This document shows, in pieces, positions 1 to 10,311 of a stretch of 64,000 nucleotides of DNA. The translations under genes and the position numbers were made by a program. Under the pieces are notes generated by a model. That model saw only the letters and a list, made by a program, of their open reading frames with translations, was not told the DNA's origin and did not search any database. Source of the stretch: an uncultured SAR86 cluster bacterium (lineage in GTDB: Bacteria; Pseudomonadota; Gammaproteobacteria; Magnimaribacterales; D2472); the NCBI GenBank assembly GCA_905181595.1, contig CAJIYI010000001.1, positions 525,938-589,937 of the forward strand, given 5' to 3'. Numbering within the stretch: the stretch's first letter is position 1; each line of letters opens with the position of its first letter.

Positions 1-29
1 TCCAATCTATAGCAAATAAGATATTCTCA

Positions 30-1376
30 ATGCAAAACAGGACAGAGCAGTTCTTAAATGACCCTGTATTTCCATTGCTTATTAGAATGTCAGCTCCGAA
101 TACAATTGCATTCTTTATTCAAGCTATCGTTGTGTTAGCCGAAGTGTGGTTTATAAGTAAACTAGGCACTACTTCATTGGCTGCAGTGGCATTAGCTTTC
201 CCCATAATCATGCTCACTCAACAGATGGCTTTTGGTGCTCTGGGTGGTGCAGTTTCTTCTTCGATCGCAAGGAGCTTAGGAGCCGAGGACAAAGAAAGGG
301 CTGAAAAATTATTGTGGCATTCATTGCTACTGTCTTGCTGTGGATACTTCTTCTTTTTTTTAATATTTTTTACCGGGGGCGAGAGCGTGCTAATGGCTCT
401 CGGCGGAGAAGGCTCATTGTTAGAAGAATCTTTGCTGTACATTAAAATATTTTTAGCTGGAGCTATATTTATTTGGCTATCAGGAACGCTAAGCGCAGCT
501 TTAAGAGGCATAGGTAATATGCGTTTTCCTGCGCTACTCATGATCCTAGGCTCAGGCATTCAGGTCATTCTAGCTGGAGGTCTTATTCTTGGTTGGTTTG
601 GCCTTCCTAAACTTGGAATTATTGGAGCCCCTTTATCAGCTATATCTGTAGCAGCTTTTATGGCTATAGTCATGATTTTTAAGTTTATGCATTCATCTAG
701 CAATGTTCAATTAAAAATTTCAAACTTAAGTTTTGAGAAGGAACTATTTAGAGATATTTTTAATGTTGCCTTACCTGCATCATTAGCACCAATATTTACA
801 GTTGGAACTATTCTTATCTTAACTGGTCTTGTGGGTCAGTTCGGAGTGTCGGCACTGGCTGGATATGGAATAGGTTCCAGAATTGAATTTTTGATGATCC
901 CTTTAGTGTTTGGAATTGGTACAGCTATGACAACTATGGTTGGAACAAATATTGGAGCGAACAAAGTTGAGAGAGCTGAGAGGATAGGTTGGCTTGGAGG
1001 ATCATTTGCGGGACTCTTTTCAGGAATGATAGGACTCATACTGATTCTAAGTTCTAGTTATTGGATTAATTTCTTCGCCACAGACCAGGCAACTTATATA
1101 GTAACCAAGCAATACATTGAAATAGTAGGATTGTGCTTTACCTTTCAAGGGCTAGGGCTTTCTCTTTACTTTGCATCGCAGGGAGCCAATGCCATGAAGT
1201 GGCCAATTATAGCTACCGTTTCGAGGTTCGTCGTTGCTGCATTAGGAGGATGGATAGCTGTAAATTGGTTTTCCAGCGGCATCGCTGGTGTTTTCTATGC
1301 CGCAGCTTCAGCCATGACCTTATATGGTTTGATGCTGGTGCTTTCTCTTAAGATGGGTGCCTGGAGAAGTAACTAA
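30..1376 (+). CDS. MATE family efflux transporter
   Basis: 448-aa ORF, about 12 hydrophobic segments, MATE-like N-terminus (LLIRMSAPNTIAFFIQAIVVLAEVWFISKLGT). Confidence 0.88.
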   Translation: MQNRTEQFLNDPVFPLLIRMSAPNTIAFFIQAIVVLAEVWFISKLGTTSLAAVALAFPIIMLTQQMAFGALGGAVSSSIARSLGAEDKERAEKLLWHSLLLSCCGYFFFFLIFFTGGESVLMALGGEGSLLEESLLYIKIFLAGAIFIWLSGTLSAALRGIGNMRFPALLMILGSGIQVILAGGLILGWFGLPKLGIIGAPLSAISVAAFMAIVMIFKFMHSSSNVQLKISNLSFEKELFRDIFNVALPASLAPIFTVGTILILTGLVGQFGVSALAGYGIGSRIEFLMIPLVFGIGTAMTTMVGTNIGANKVERAERIGWLGGSFAGLFSGMIGLILILSSSYWINFFATDQATYIVTKQYIEIVGLCFTFQGLGLSLYFASQGANAMKWPIIATVSRFVVAALGGWIAVNWFSSGIAGVFYAAASAMTLYGLMLVLSLKMGAWRSN

Positions 1377-1395
1377 TTCTCCAATTTCTTTTTTC

Positions 1396-2205
1396 TTATT
1401 CATCTTTCCACTCAGGCGATTTTTTTTCTATGAATGCATTAATGCCTTCTTTGGCATCATGTTTTAGCAAATTATCTTTCATAACTTCAGATGTATATTT
1501 ATATGCTGCAGATAAATCCATTTCAGCTTGGGCATAGAACGCTTGCTTTCCAGTGGATACCGTCATCGATGATTTGCTAGCAATTTTTTCTGCTAATTTG
1601 GTTACTTCAAGAGTTAACTCCTCTTTTTGAACCAGATTATTTATTAATCCTATTTCTTTTGCCTTGCTAGCATCAATAAAGTCACCAGTAAGCAGCATTT
1701 CCATAGCATTCTTTTTGTTCACATTTCTTGAAAGAGCAACCATTGGAGTTGAGCAAAAAAGACCAAGATTTACTCCAGGAGTAGCAAACCGAGACTCATT
1801 AGAGGCTATTGCAAGATCGCAACTTGCAACCAATTGACAGCCTGCAGCTGTCGCTACCCCATCAACTTCAGCGATAATTGGTTGGGGTGAACTAACTATT
1901 AGCTGCATTAATGCTGAGCAAGAGTCAAAAAGGTCTTGGTAGAACTCCTCGCCACTATCTTTATTCTCTCTTGCGGCTGTTATTTCTTTTAAATCATGCC
2001 CTGAAGAAAATACATTTCCCTTAGCGGCCAATACTATGACTCTTGTGGACTTATCGAGGGAGGCTACTTTAATCTCATCCTCAAGCATGCTCATCATTTT
2101 ATTAGACAAAGCATTTTTATAATCTAAATTATTCATGACAAGGCGCAGGACACCTTTATCAGATTTTTCCTTGATTAATATTTTTATATCTTCACTCATA
2201 TCCAA
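1396..2205 (-). CDS. enoyl-CoA hydratase/isomerase family protein
   Basis: Crotonase-fold motifs (VFSSGHDLKE, IIAEVDGVATAAGCQLVASCDLAIAS). Confidence 0.9.
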   Translation of the reverse strand: MDMSEDIKILIKEKSDKGVLRLVMNNLDYKNALSNKMMSMLEDEIKVASLDKSTRVIVLAAKGNVFSSGHDLKEITAARENKDSGEEFYQDLFDSCSALMQLIVSSPQPIIAEVDGVATAAGCQLVASCDLAIASNESRFATPGVNLGLFCSTPMVALSRNVNKKNAMEMLLTGDFIDASKAKEIGLINNLVQKEELTLEVTKLAEKIASKSSMTVSTGKQAFYAQAEMDLSAAYKYTSEVMKDNLLKHDAKEGINAFIEKKSPEWKDE

Positions 2206-2234
2206 TCTATTAAAAGTTATTTTGCTTTTTTAGT

Positions 2235-2651
2235 CTAATATAATTTTGCCAATTCAATTTTTGGACATCTATCCATGACGACTTTTAGACCGGCTTGCTC
2301 TGCTAGGGCTGCAGCTTCTTTGTGCACAATATCTAATTGAGTCCAAAGAACAGTTGCTCCAATTGCAATTGCTTCTTTTGTTACTCCCATGACAGCATCT
2401 GCAGCCCTAAAAACATCAACCATATCAATCTTTCCTGAAACAGAGCTAAGATCTGCATAGCATGGCTGCCCTAAAATAAGATTACCTTCTTCATTAGGAT
2501 TGATTGGAAATATTTGATAGCCATGCTGAATGAGTGCCTGCATAACTTTGTAACTATCTCTATCTTGATTTGCGCTAGCTCCAACTACCGCAATAGTTTT
2601 TACCCCATCAAGTATTTCTTTTATGTAACTTTCAGAATAATTAACCATCAC
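2235..2651 (-). CDS. CoA-binding domain protein (YccU-like)
   Basis: KTIAVVGASANQDRDSYKVMQALIQHGYQIFPINPNEEGNLILG typical of the CoA_binding_2 family. Confidence 0.85.
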   Translation of the reverse strand: MMVNYSESYIKEILDGVKTIAVVGASANQDRDSYKVMQALIQHGYQIFPINPNEEGNLILGQPCYADLSSVSGKIDMVDVFRAADAVMGVTKEAIAIGATVLWTQLDIVHKEAAALAEQAGLKVVMDRCPKIELAKLY

Positions 2652-3966
2652 TTTTAGCTAGTTCAAGATTGCGTTTTTCTGCTTCTGACCAATCTTTTGG
2701 TAAAACACGCGCAACTATCAAAAAGCTAATAATGGATGGAATAAACAAAAGAGAGGTGACTGTCATGGCATAGCGTATTGCTTCTATCTCACCATAATTT
2801 TCTTTAAATACATCTATCAACCAGCCTGAAAAAGTAGGCCCGCCCCCTAATGCAATCATGTTAAGAATAAAAAAGAATAGTGCCGTAGACATGGCTCGCA
2901 TACTTATAGGTGCCAAAGTCTGAGCAATTGCAAAACTTGGGCCTAGGTACACGCCCATAAACAGTAAAAACAAAGTAGTGAAGACAAGATTCATTTCAAT
3001 TGACGTTGACCACCAAGCTGCAATTCCAATTGGCAGGCAGAGAGCAATTGATATTGCTGGCAACCAGCCATAAGCACGTATATCTTTTTTACCCCATTTA
3101 TCTGCCAATCTAGCTCCAAAGAATGCTCCTCCGGCATAGGTTGTCCCATTGACGATTCCTAAAATAATCACCAAGGTCTGAAAATCATAACTAGGATCTA
3201 AGGCAACCAAGTACTTGGTATGAAATGCTGATTTTGAATAGGACACAAAAGAGCCAAAAGCTATCCCAAAGCACATAGCCCACCAAGCAGGAATTTTCAT
3301 CAGAGTCTTTAGTGACTCCATGAATGGTGGCTTCTCAATCTCAGTTTGATCATTGAATTCCATCGCGCCTCGAACAGGTTCACGCAATACTAATTTAACC
3401 AAAACAGCCAAAGCAACACCTGTTAACCCAAGGAAAATAAAAATTCGTCTCCAATTAACGTCTTCACCAGACGAGCCCATCAGCATCGCTGTTGCAAAGT
3501 AAGCTGCCATAATACCCAAAGGAATCCCCATCGAGTATACGCCCAAGGCACTAGCTCTCTCTTCTTTTGGGTACATATCAGAGATAATTGAGTGAGAAGG
3601 AGGGCTGCCTCCCGCTTCTCCAATGCCAACACCCATGCGCGCAATTCCAATTTGGATGAAGTTGCCTGCTAAACCAGTTAAGGCCGTAAAACCACTCCAG
3701 GTTGCCAATGCAATTGATAATATGTTTACTCGATTGTAGCGGTCAGCTAACCAGGCTATAGGAATGGCAACTAAGGTATAAAAAATTGCGAATGCCAGGC
3801 CGATTAATAGACCTAACTCTGTATTAGTTAGACCTAGATCTTTCTGGATAAATGGTGCCAAAATCCCAACAATTTGGCGATCAATAAAATTAAAACCATA
3901 GACTACGGTTAGTAGGATTAATGCAAAAGTACGGTAGCTTTTAGTCGGCTTTGTTTGATCTGTCAT
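2641..3966 (-). CDS. MFS transporter (spinster-like)
   Basis: 12-TM ORF; GFNFIDRQIVGILAPFIQKDLGLTN, GIGEAGGSPPSHSIISDMYPKEERA motif. Confidence 0.88.
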   Translation of the reverse strand: MTDQTKPTKSYRTFALILLTVVYGFNFIDRQIVGILAPFIQKDLGLTNTELGLLIGLAFAIFYTLVAIPIAWLADRYNRVNILSIALATWSGFTALTGLAGNFIQIGIARMGVGIGEAGGSPPSHSIISDMYPKEERASALGVYSMGIPLGIMAAYFATAMLMGSSGEDVNWRRIFIFLGLTGVALAVLVKLVLREPVRGAMEFNDQTEIEKPPFMESLKTLMKIPAWWAMCFGIAFGSFVSYSKSAFHTKYLVALDPSYDFQTLVIILGIVNGTTYAGGAFFGARLADKWGKKDIRAYGWLPAISIALCLPIGIAAWWSTSIEMNLVFTTLFLLFMGVYLGPSFAIAQTLAPISMRAMSTALFFFILNMIALGGGPTFSGWLIDVFKENYGEIEAIRYAMTVTSLLFIPSIISFLIVARVLPKDWSEAEKRNLELAKSDG

Positions 3967-4219
3967 TTTTGGCTTCTTCCCCAGCTTTTTTATTTTTATA
4001 ATAACCGTTAAAAGCTATATATGTTTGGATTAGGTTTGCTATAACAAATGCTGGCAAATCAACCAATAGAAAAATGAGCGCACCTGAGAATCTGCTTATG
4101 CCTGTAAGAATGTAGCCGTTTAATCTAGTTTCATGTTTAACAGAGCTAACCAGCACAAGGCTCAGTATGCTCAAGACTAAAATGATCCATTGACCGTATT
4201 GTAAAAAATTCTCAACCAT
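3941..4219 (-). CDS. small hypothetical membrane protein
   Basis: 92-aa ORF with hydrophobic segments, overlapping the start of the MFS gene on the same strand. Confidence 0.55.
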   Translation of the reverse strand: MVENFLQYGQWIILVLSILSLVLVSSVKHETRLNGYILTGISRFSGALIFLLVDLPAFVIANLIQTYIAFNGYYKNKKAGEEAKNDRSNKAD

Positions 4220-4296
4220 GACTGATCTTGCCCCTTAAGATAGCAAGAACTTTGCCTACAAGATTACTTGCAGGCAGATTGAATTGGAATAAGATT

Positions 4297-5550
4297 TTAC
4301 TCCCAGTTAAGGGCTCCGCCAGTTTGATATTCGATGACACGAGTTTCAAAGAAATTCTTCTCTTTTCTAAGATCCATGATCTCAGACATCCACGGGAAAG
4401 GATTGGTAGCACCTTTAAACTCTTCCTCTAAGCCGATTTGAGTTAAGCGTCTATTGGCAATAAATTGCAGGTACTCTTCCATCATTGATGCATTCATGCC
4501 CAGCACACCTCTTGGCATAGTGGCTCTTGCATACATAATCTCAAGCTCAGTGCCTTCTAGGATCATTTGAGCAGCCTCATGCTTCATTTCATCGTCCCAT
4601 AAATGCGGATTTTCAATTTTGATTTGATTGATTACATCAATTCCAAAATTTACATGCATAGATTCATCTCTTAGGATGTACTGAAATTGTTCGGCTGTTC
4701 CTGTCATCTTATTGCGTCTTCCCATTGATAGGATCTGGGTAAAGCCACAGTAAAAGAATATCCCCTCAAGAACACAATAGAAGGCTATGAGATTTCTCAA
4801 TAACTGCTTATCAGTTTCTGTTGTTCCTGTTTGGAAGGTTGGGTCTGATATTTGTTTGGTGTACTTGAGGCCCCAAGCTGCTTTTTTGGCTACGCTAGGA
4901 ATCTCTCTGTACATATTAAATATCTCACCTTCATCCATCCCAAGAGATTCAATACAGTATTGATAGGCATGCGTATGGATAGCTTCTTCCAGACTCTGTC
5001 TAAGAATGTACTGTCTGCACTCTGGATTAGTTATTAATCTATAAAGAGCTAGGACAAGGTTGTTGGCAACCAATGAATCTGCCGTTGAGAAGAACCCAAG
5101 ATTTCTTTTAACAATCGTTCTCTCATCTTCAGTCAAGCCATCTTCAGATTTCCAAAGAGCTATGTCTGCTGTCATATTCACTTCTTGAGGCATCCAATGA
5201 TTGGCGCTGCCATCAAGATATTTTTGCCATGCCCAGTCATATTTGAACGGCACCAATTGGTTTAAGTCTGCGTTGCAGTTAATCATGGCTTTGTCATCTA
5301 CTTGAACTCTTCCTGCTGTTCCTTGCATTTCATCAAGCTCTTTAATGCCCTCTGATTCGTCAAAGTTTTCAATAGCCTTTCTGGCAATTTCAGCACGCGA
5401 GCCTTCTTCGATAGAGGCAGGAGTAGCTTCAGCTGGCGCTGACACTTCTTGGACTATAGGCTGAGTTTCTTTTACTTCCTCAGGAATAGCGCTCTTGATT
5501 GCAGGAGCTACTTGAGCTTCTTCTTTATTGTATTCATCCCAATTTAACAT
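4297..5550 (-). CDS. nrdB: ribonucleoside-diphosphate reductase, beta subunit (class Ia)
   Basis: NrdB motifs ([34 protein letters not shown]); downstream of nrdA. Confidence 0.95.
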   Translation of the reverse strand: MLNWDEYNKEEAQVAPAIKSAIPEEVKETQPIVQEVSAPAEATPASIEEGSRAEIARKAIENFDESEGIKELDEMQGTAGRVQVDDKAMINCNADLNQLVPFKYDWAWQKYLDGSANHWMPQEVNMTADIALWKSEDGLTEDERTIVKRNLGFFSTADSLVANNLVLALYRLITNPECRQYILRQSLEEAIHTHAYQYCIESLGMDEGEIFNMYREIPSVAKKAAWGLKYTKQISDPTFQTGTTETDKQLLRNLIAFYCVLEGIFFYCGFTQILSMGRRNKMTGTAEQFQYILRDESMHVNFGIDVINQIKIENPHLWDDEMKHEAAQMILEGTELEIMYARATMPRGVLGMNASMMEEYLQFIANRRLTQIGLEEEFKGATNPFPWMSEIMDLRKEKNFFETRVIEYQTGGALNWE

Positions 5551-5570
5551 TCTATTTCTCCGTTATTTTA

Positions 5571-8465
5571 TTACTGACATGCTTCGCAGTCAGGATCATC
5601 CAATGAACATGCTTCAGGCACTGGTGCAGGTGCTCCAAGTTCGTGAGGAACCTCTGGCGCTGCTTCTGCTTGCGAACTCACAGCATTTAAGGTGCCTTGA
5701 TGGATGGTTGATTTTTCAGTTGTGGTAGCTGCAATTGATCTAAGGTAGTAAGTAGTCTTCAAGCCTGAGTACCAAGCCATCCTATAAGTTAGATCTAGTT
5801 TTTTGCCGTTTGCATTTCCAATATATAGATTGAGTGACTGAGCCTGATCAATCCATTTTTGTCTTCTGCTTGCTGCCTCAACAATATATTGGGGCTCAAC
5901 TTCAAAAGCTGTTGAGAAGAGTGTCTTGATGTCATCAGGAATTCTTGAAATTTCAGTCAAGCTGCCTTCAAAGTATTTGAGATCATTAATCATGACGTCA
6001 TCCCATAAGTTTAAAGCTTTCAGCTTTCTTACAAGATATGGGTTTACGATAGTGAATTCACCAGATAGGTTAGATTTCACATACAAGTTTTGATAGGTTG
6101 GCTCAATTGATTGAGTCACTCCGGTGATATTGGAGATTGTTGCTGTTGGAGCTATAGCCATAACATTAGAATTTCTCATACCATCTTTTTTAACCTTTAC
6201 TCTTAATTGATCCCAATCCAGCGTTTCTGATCGATCAACTTTAAGGAATTCGCTGCCTCTATTTTTCTCTAAGATCTCAATTGAATCTTTTGGAAAAATA
6301 CCTTGACTCCACAATGAACCATCGTAAGAAGGATAGGTACCGCGTTCTTTCGCAAGATCGCTTGATGCTGCGATAGCATGATAGCTAATTACTTCCATGC
6401 TTCGATCTGCAAATTCTATCGCTGCGTCTGAGCAATACGGTGTATCTTGCATGTAGAGCGCATCTTGAAAGCCCATAATACCCATACCAACTGGACGATG
6501 TTTGAGATTTGAATTCTTAGCCGTGTCCACAGAGTAATAATTAATATCAATAACGTTATCTAGCATTCTCAATGCTGTAGTTACAGTTCGCTTAACCTTT
6601 TCTTGATCCAGGACACCATCTTTCATGTGTTGAGGAAGATTTACTGAACCAAGGTTACAAACAGCAATCTCATCCGCACTTGTATTTAGAGTAATCTCAG
6701 TACAAAGGTTTGAAGAATGAATAACACCAATGTGTTGTTGAGGAGAGCGTAAGTTACATGCATCTTTAAAAGTAATCCACGGATGGCCTGTTTCAAAGAG
6801 CATGGTTAACATTTTTCTCCATAGATCTTTTGCTGGTATTGTTTTATGTTGATCCATTTTTCCTTCAGCTGCTAAAGCCTCATACTCTTCATATCTTTTT
6901 TCGAAGGCAAGGCCGGTAAGATCATGAAGATCTGGAGCTTCTCCAGGCGAGAACAATGTCCAGTTTGCGCCTAACTCAACCCTTTTCATGAATAAATCTG
7001 GAACCCAGTTTGCTGTGTTCATATCATGTGTTCTTCTTCTGTCATCACCTGTATTTTTTCTTAGATCTAAAAATTCCTCTACGTCTAAATGCCAGGTTTC
7101 AAGGTAAGCACACATCGCACCTTTTCTTTTTCCGCCTTGATTAACGGCAACAGCAGTATCGTTTGCAACTTTTAGAAACGGAACCACGCCTTGGCTTTTT
7201 CCATTTGTACCTTTGATGTATGAGCCTAACGCTCTAACTGGAGACCAATCATTTCCGAGTCCACCTGCCCATTTTGAGAGTAGTGCATTGTCTTTCATAG
7301 CACCAAAAATTCCATCCAAATCGTCTGGAATGGTTGTTAGATAGCAAGAGGAAAGCTGAGGTCTTAGCGTTCCAGAATTGAAAAGAGTAGGGGTAGAACT
7401 CATGTAATCAAAGCTTGAGAGTAGTTTATAAAACTCTATAGCTCTATCTTCGCGGTTCTCTTCTTCGGCAGAAAGCCCCATAGCAACCCGCATAAAGAAT
7501 ATTTGGGGCAGCTCAAATCTAGTGTCTTGGTAATGAATGAAGTATCTATCATATAAAGTTTGGAGACCAAGGTATGTAAATTGATAATCTCTATCGTGAT
7601 CAATAGCTGCACCCAATTTATCTAGATCAAATGTTTTGAGATTAGGGTCAAGCATCTCTAGCTCAATGCCTTTGTCGATATAAGCTTTAAACGCCTTTGG
7701 GTAATTCTCTTTCATTTCGGGATGGGAGCTTTCTTCTGCAACTCCAAGAAAGGTCAAGGCCTCACTTCTGAGTTCGTCAAGCAAGATCCTGGCTGTTACA
7801 AAACTATAGTTTGGCTCTATCTCAACCTTTGTTCTTGCTGACATTACCAATGCTGATTTCATGTCGCTGATTGAGACACCGTCATAAAGATTTTTAATCG
7901 ATTCCGTCAGAATAGAATCTGCGCTCACGTCTTCTAATCCTTCACATGCATGGTTCACAACCGAAGCAAGCCTATTGATGTCCAATGGAACCTTAGTACC
8001 ATCTTTTTTTGTTACAGAGATAGCTGGCGCTTCTACTGTTGTGTGTTGCGACTTATCTTTTGTACGCTCAGAAGCTCTTTCTTCTCTATAAAGTATATAT
8101 TTCCTTGCGACAATATATTCCTCACTGCGCATTAGCTGGAGTTCGACTTGGTCTTGAATTTCTTCAATGTGCAGAGTTCCGCCTGACGGCATCCTCCTTT
8201 TAAAAATATCCTGGACATCTTTTGTAATGTCTTCTACTTTTCTGTGAATTCTTTCGCTTGCAGCTGCATTCCCAGATTCGTTTGCAAGAAAAGCTTTCGT
8301 TACTGCAATCTTAATCTTATCTTCTTCAAAGGAGACCACTTTTCCATTTCTTTTAATTACGCGCAGTTTACCTGGCGCTGTAATATTTAAATCTTCTGAA
8401 GGGATTGATGCTGTTGATTCTATTTCTGAGCCCTCTTGAGTATTACCTAACTCCTGTAATGACAT
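5571..8465 (-). CDS. nrdA: ribonucleoside-diphosphate reductase, alpha subunit, with two ATP-cone-like N-terminal segments
   Basis: SSCYLTTIPDD, NLCTEITLNTS, C-terminal CSLDDPDCEACQ; ATP-cone-like VIKRNGKVVSFEEDKI and VTKKDGTKVPLDINRL. Confidence 0.95.
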   Translation of the reverse strand: MSLQELGNTQEGSEIESTASIPSEDLNITAPGKLRVIKRNGKVVSFEEDKIKIAVTKAFLANESGNAAASERIHRKVEDITKDVQDIFKRRMPSGGTLHIEEIQDQVELQLMRSEEYIVARKYILYREERASERTKDKSQHTTVEAPAISVTKKDGTKVPLDINRLASVVNHACEGLEDVSADSILTESIKNLYDGVSISDMKSALVMSARTKVEIEPNYSFVTARILLDELRSEALTFLGVAEESSHPEMKENYPKAFKAYIDKGIELEMLDPNLKTFDLDKLGAAIDHDRDYQFTYLGLQTLYDRYFIHYQDTRFELPQIFFMRVAMGLSAEEENREDRAIEFYKLLSSFDYMSSTPTLFNSGTLRPQLSSCYLTTIPDDLDGIFGAMKDNALLSKWAGGLGNDWSPVRALGSYIKGTNGKSQGVVPFLKVANDTAVAVNQGGKRKGAMCAYLETWHLDVEEFLDLRKNTGDDRRRTHDMNTANWVPDLFMKRVELGANWTLFSPGEAPDLHDLTGLAFEKRYEEYEALAAEGKMDQHKTIPAKDLWRKMLTMLFETGHPWITFKDACNLRSPQQHIGVIHSSNLCTEITLNTSADEIAVCNLGSVNLPQHMKDGVLDQEKVKRTVTTALRMLDNVIDINYYSVDTAKNSNLKHRPVGMGIMGFQDALYMQDTPYCSDAAIEFADRSMEVISYHAIAASSDLAKERGTYPSYDGSLWSQGIFPKDSIEILEKNRGSEFLKVDRSETLDWDQLRVKVKKDGMRNSNVMAIAPTATISNITGVTQSIEPTYQNLYVKSNLSGEFTIVNPYLVRKLKALNLWDDVMINDLKYFEGSLTEISRIPDDIKTLFSTAFEVEPQYIVEAASRRQKWIDQAQSLNLYIGNANGKKLDLTYRMAWYSGLKTTYYLRSIAATTTEKSTIHQGTLNAVSSQAEAAPEVPHELGAPAPVPEACSLDDPDCEACQ

Positions 8466-8582
8466 GTTCTACCTCTTTTTTCTTGTTTCTTTCGTTGGCC
8501 GTATTGAAACGATCTACCAATGGGTGGGGCTAAAACTTCTTCTTAATTCGAATTTTTTATACCAAAGCTAATATTCTTACAT

Positions 8583-8591
8583 TGTGGATAA
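8583..8591 (-). promoter_or_regulatory. DnaA box (TTATCCACA on minus strand)
   Basis: Perfect TGTGGATAA on + strand in the nrdA/glpK intergenic region. Confidence 0.55.
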
Positions 8592-8606
8592 ATAATCAAG
8601 CTAAAA

Positions 8607-8622
8607 ACACAATATATTGTGA
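8607..8622. promoter_or_regulatory. putative NrdR box 1
   Basis: acacaatatattgtga closely matches the NrdR-box consensus (acaCwAtATaTwGtgt). Confidence 0.75.
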
Positions 8623-8636
8623 ATTCTTTTAATTTA

Positions 8637-8652
8637 TTCACTATATGCTGTA
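8637..8652. promoter_or_regulatory. putative NrdR box 2
   Basis: ttcactatatgctgta, starting 30 bp after box 1; tandem boxes about 3 helical turns apart are typical for NrdR. Confidence 0.6.
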
Positions 8653-8692
8653 TAAATGATGTTTATGGGCTGTGAAGAATAAGTGCATAAAT

Positions 8693-8701
8693 TGTGGATA
8701 A
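8693..8701 (-). promoter_or_regulatory. DnaA box (TTATCCACA on minus strand)
   Basis: Perfect TGTGGATAA on + strand just upstream of glpK. Confidence 0.5.
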
Positions 8702-8723
8702 ATCTAAATTTTGAGGAATTAAT

Positions 8724-10188
8724 ATGACTTTTTTATTGGCCATAGATCAAGGCACAACAAGCACCAGATGTGTGATCTACGATGAGGAATTAAATATTGT
8801 GAAATCTGAGCAAAAAGAATATCCATTGCTCTATCCTGTTGATGGTTGGGTCGAAGTAGATCCAAATAAATTATTGGAATCTGTATACGACACCTTAGAT
8901 CCAATGCTGGACTCTTCATTTGATATTGTGTGTGCTGGTATTACCAACCAAAGAGAGACCACTTTAGTTTGGGATTCCGTAGTCTGGGGAACCTATCTAC
9001 AACGGTATTGTTTGGCAAGATAGAAGAACTGCAGATTACTGCTCATCTTTAAAAGAGCAAAACCTTGAGCAAATCATCAATAAAAAAACTGGCCTTCTGC
9101 TTGATCCCTATTTTTCTGCAACAAAAATTTCATGGATTTTAGATAATGTTGAAGGCGCTAGAAAAAAAGCAATGAAAGGGGATCTGAGGTTTGGGACAGT
9201 AGATACATACCTTCTTTGGCATCTATCAGGCGGACAGCTACATAAAACAGATGTTACCAACGCATCTAGAACTAATATTTTTAACATCCATTCAATGGAG
9301 TGGGATCAGGAGCTTCTGAATATCTTTGATATTCCTGCTTCGATACTGCCTGAAGTTTGTAGTTCTGATGCTGAATTTGGCTTGCTATCGCGTAAGGGCT
9401 CCACAATACCAATTACCAGCATGATTGGTGATCAGCAGAGCGCTTTAGTTGGACAGGAATGCTTTAATTACGGAGATATGAAGGCTACATTTGGAACGGG
9501 ATGCTTTTTAATGGTGAATTCTGGACAGAAACCTCAAAGCTCTAAATCTGGTTTATTAAGTACGGTTGGTTATGAGTTGCAAGGAAGCATCAGCTACGCC
9601 TTAGAGGGTAGTATTTTTTCAGCCGGAACTACCATTCAGTGGCTAAGGGATAACATGAAGTTTTTTAAAGATTCTCATAATAGCATTGAATTTTTATCAT
9701 CCTTAGGGGAATCAAATGGAGTTCTTTTTATTCCAGCATTTACAGGAATAGGAGCACCTCATTGGAATGCTGAGGTCAGAGCATCCTTTTATGGAATCAC
9801 CAGAGATACTTCTCAGCAAGATATGGTTACTGCAGCTTTTAAGGCACTAATTTATCAGGTTATGGATATCCGAGATGCGCTCAAAGAAGATGGTATCGAG
9901 ATACAAAATCTTGCCATTGATGGAGGTATGGCAGGCAATACAAAGTTCTGTCAATTGCTTGCAGATTTTCTTGGATTAGATATTCGTGTGCCTGCCAGCA
10001 CAGAATCTACAGCCATAGGTGCTGCAATTTCAGCGGGCATCGGCATTGGTTTATTTTCAGCTGAAAAGACTTTAGAAAAAAGGCCTGATCAACTATCAAT
10101 TTATTCCCCAAGAGAAGGTATTTTTGATGCCCTTGATCATCAAAAATGGAAAGAGTTTTTGAAAGTTTTAATGCAGACATACAGCTAA
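8724..10188 (+). CDS. glpK: glycerol kinase, split by a frameshift near 8980-9000
   Basis: ORF 8724-9023 (LLAIDQGTTSTRCVIYD...TNQRETTLVWDS) continues in the +1 frame as GEPIYNGIVWQDRRTA and ORF 9172-10188; removing one base restores about 487 aa. Confidence 0.88.
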
Positions 10189-10311
10189 ATTTTTTTATGC
10201 CTACTAAACACATCATTCTGTAATTTAGTTGCAATAAAATCTATTACACTGTTTTGGTTTATAGCTTTCTGTACTAAACTAAGTTTTTTTTAAATCCTAT
10301 CAACATAATAA

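Noticed and set aside
218-559. Antisense ORFs inside clear genes (e.g. 218-559, 836-1039, 24191-24460, 34783-35040, 55378-55668)
   Set aside because: They oppose well-supported genes, have low-complexity translations and no recognisable domain; expected by chance in long six-frame tracks.
4212-4431. Overlapping ORFs 4212-4412 and 4228-4431 at the nrdB 3' end
   Set aside because: They overlap each other and nrdB in other frames; no protein-like features.
8724-9023. glpK as a true pseudogene
   Set aside because: A single indel with otherwise intact sequence, together with seven similar lesions elsewhere, makes sequencing or assembly error more likely.
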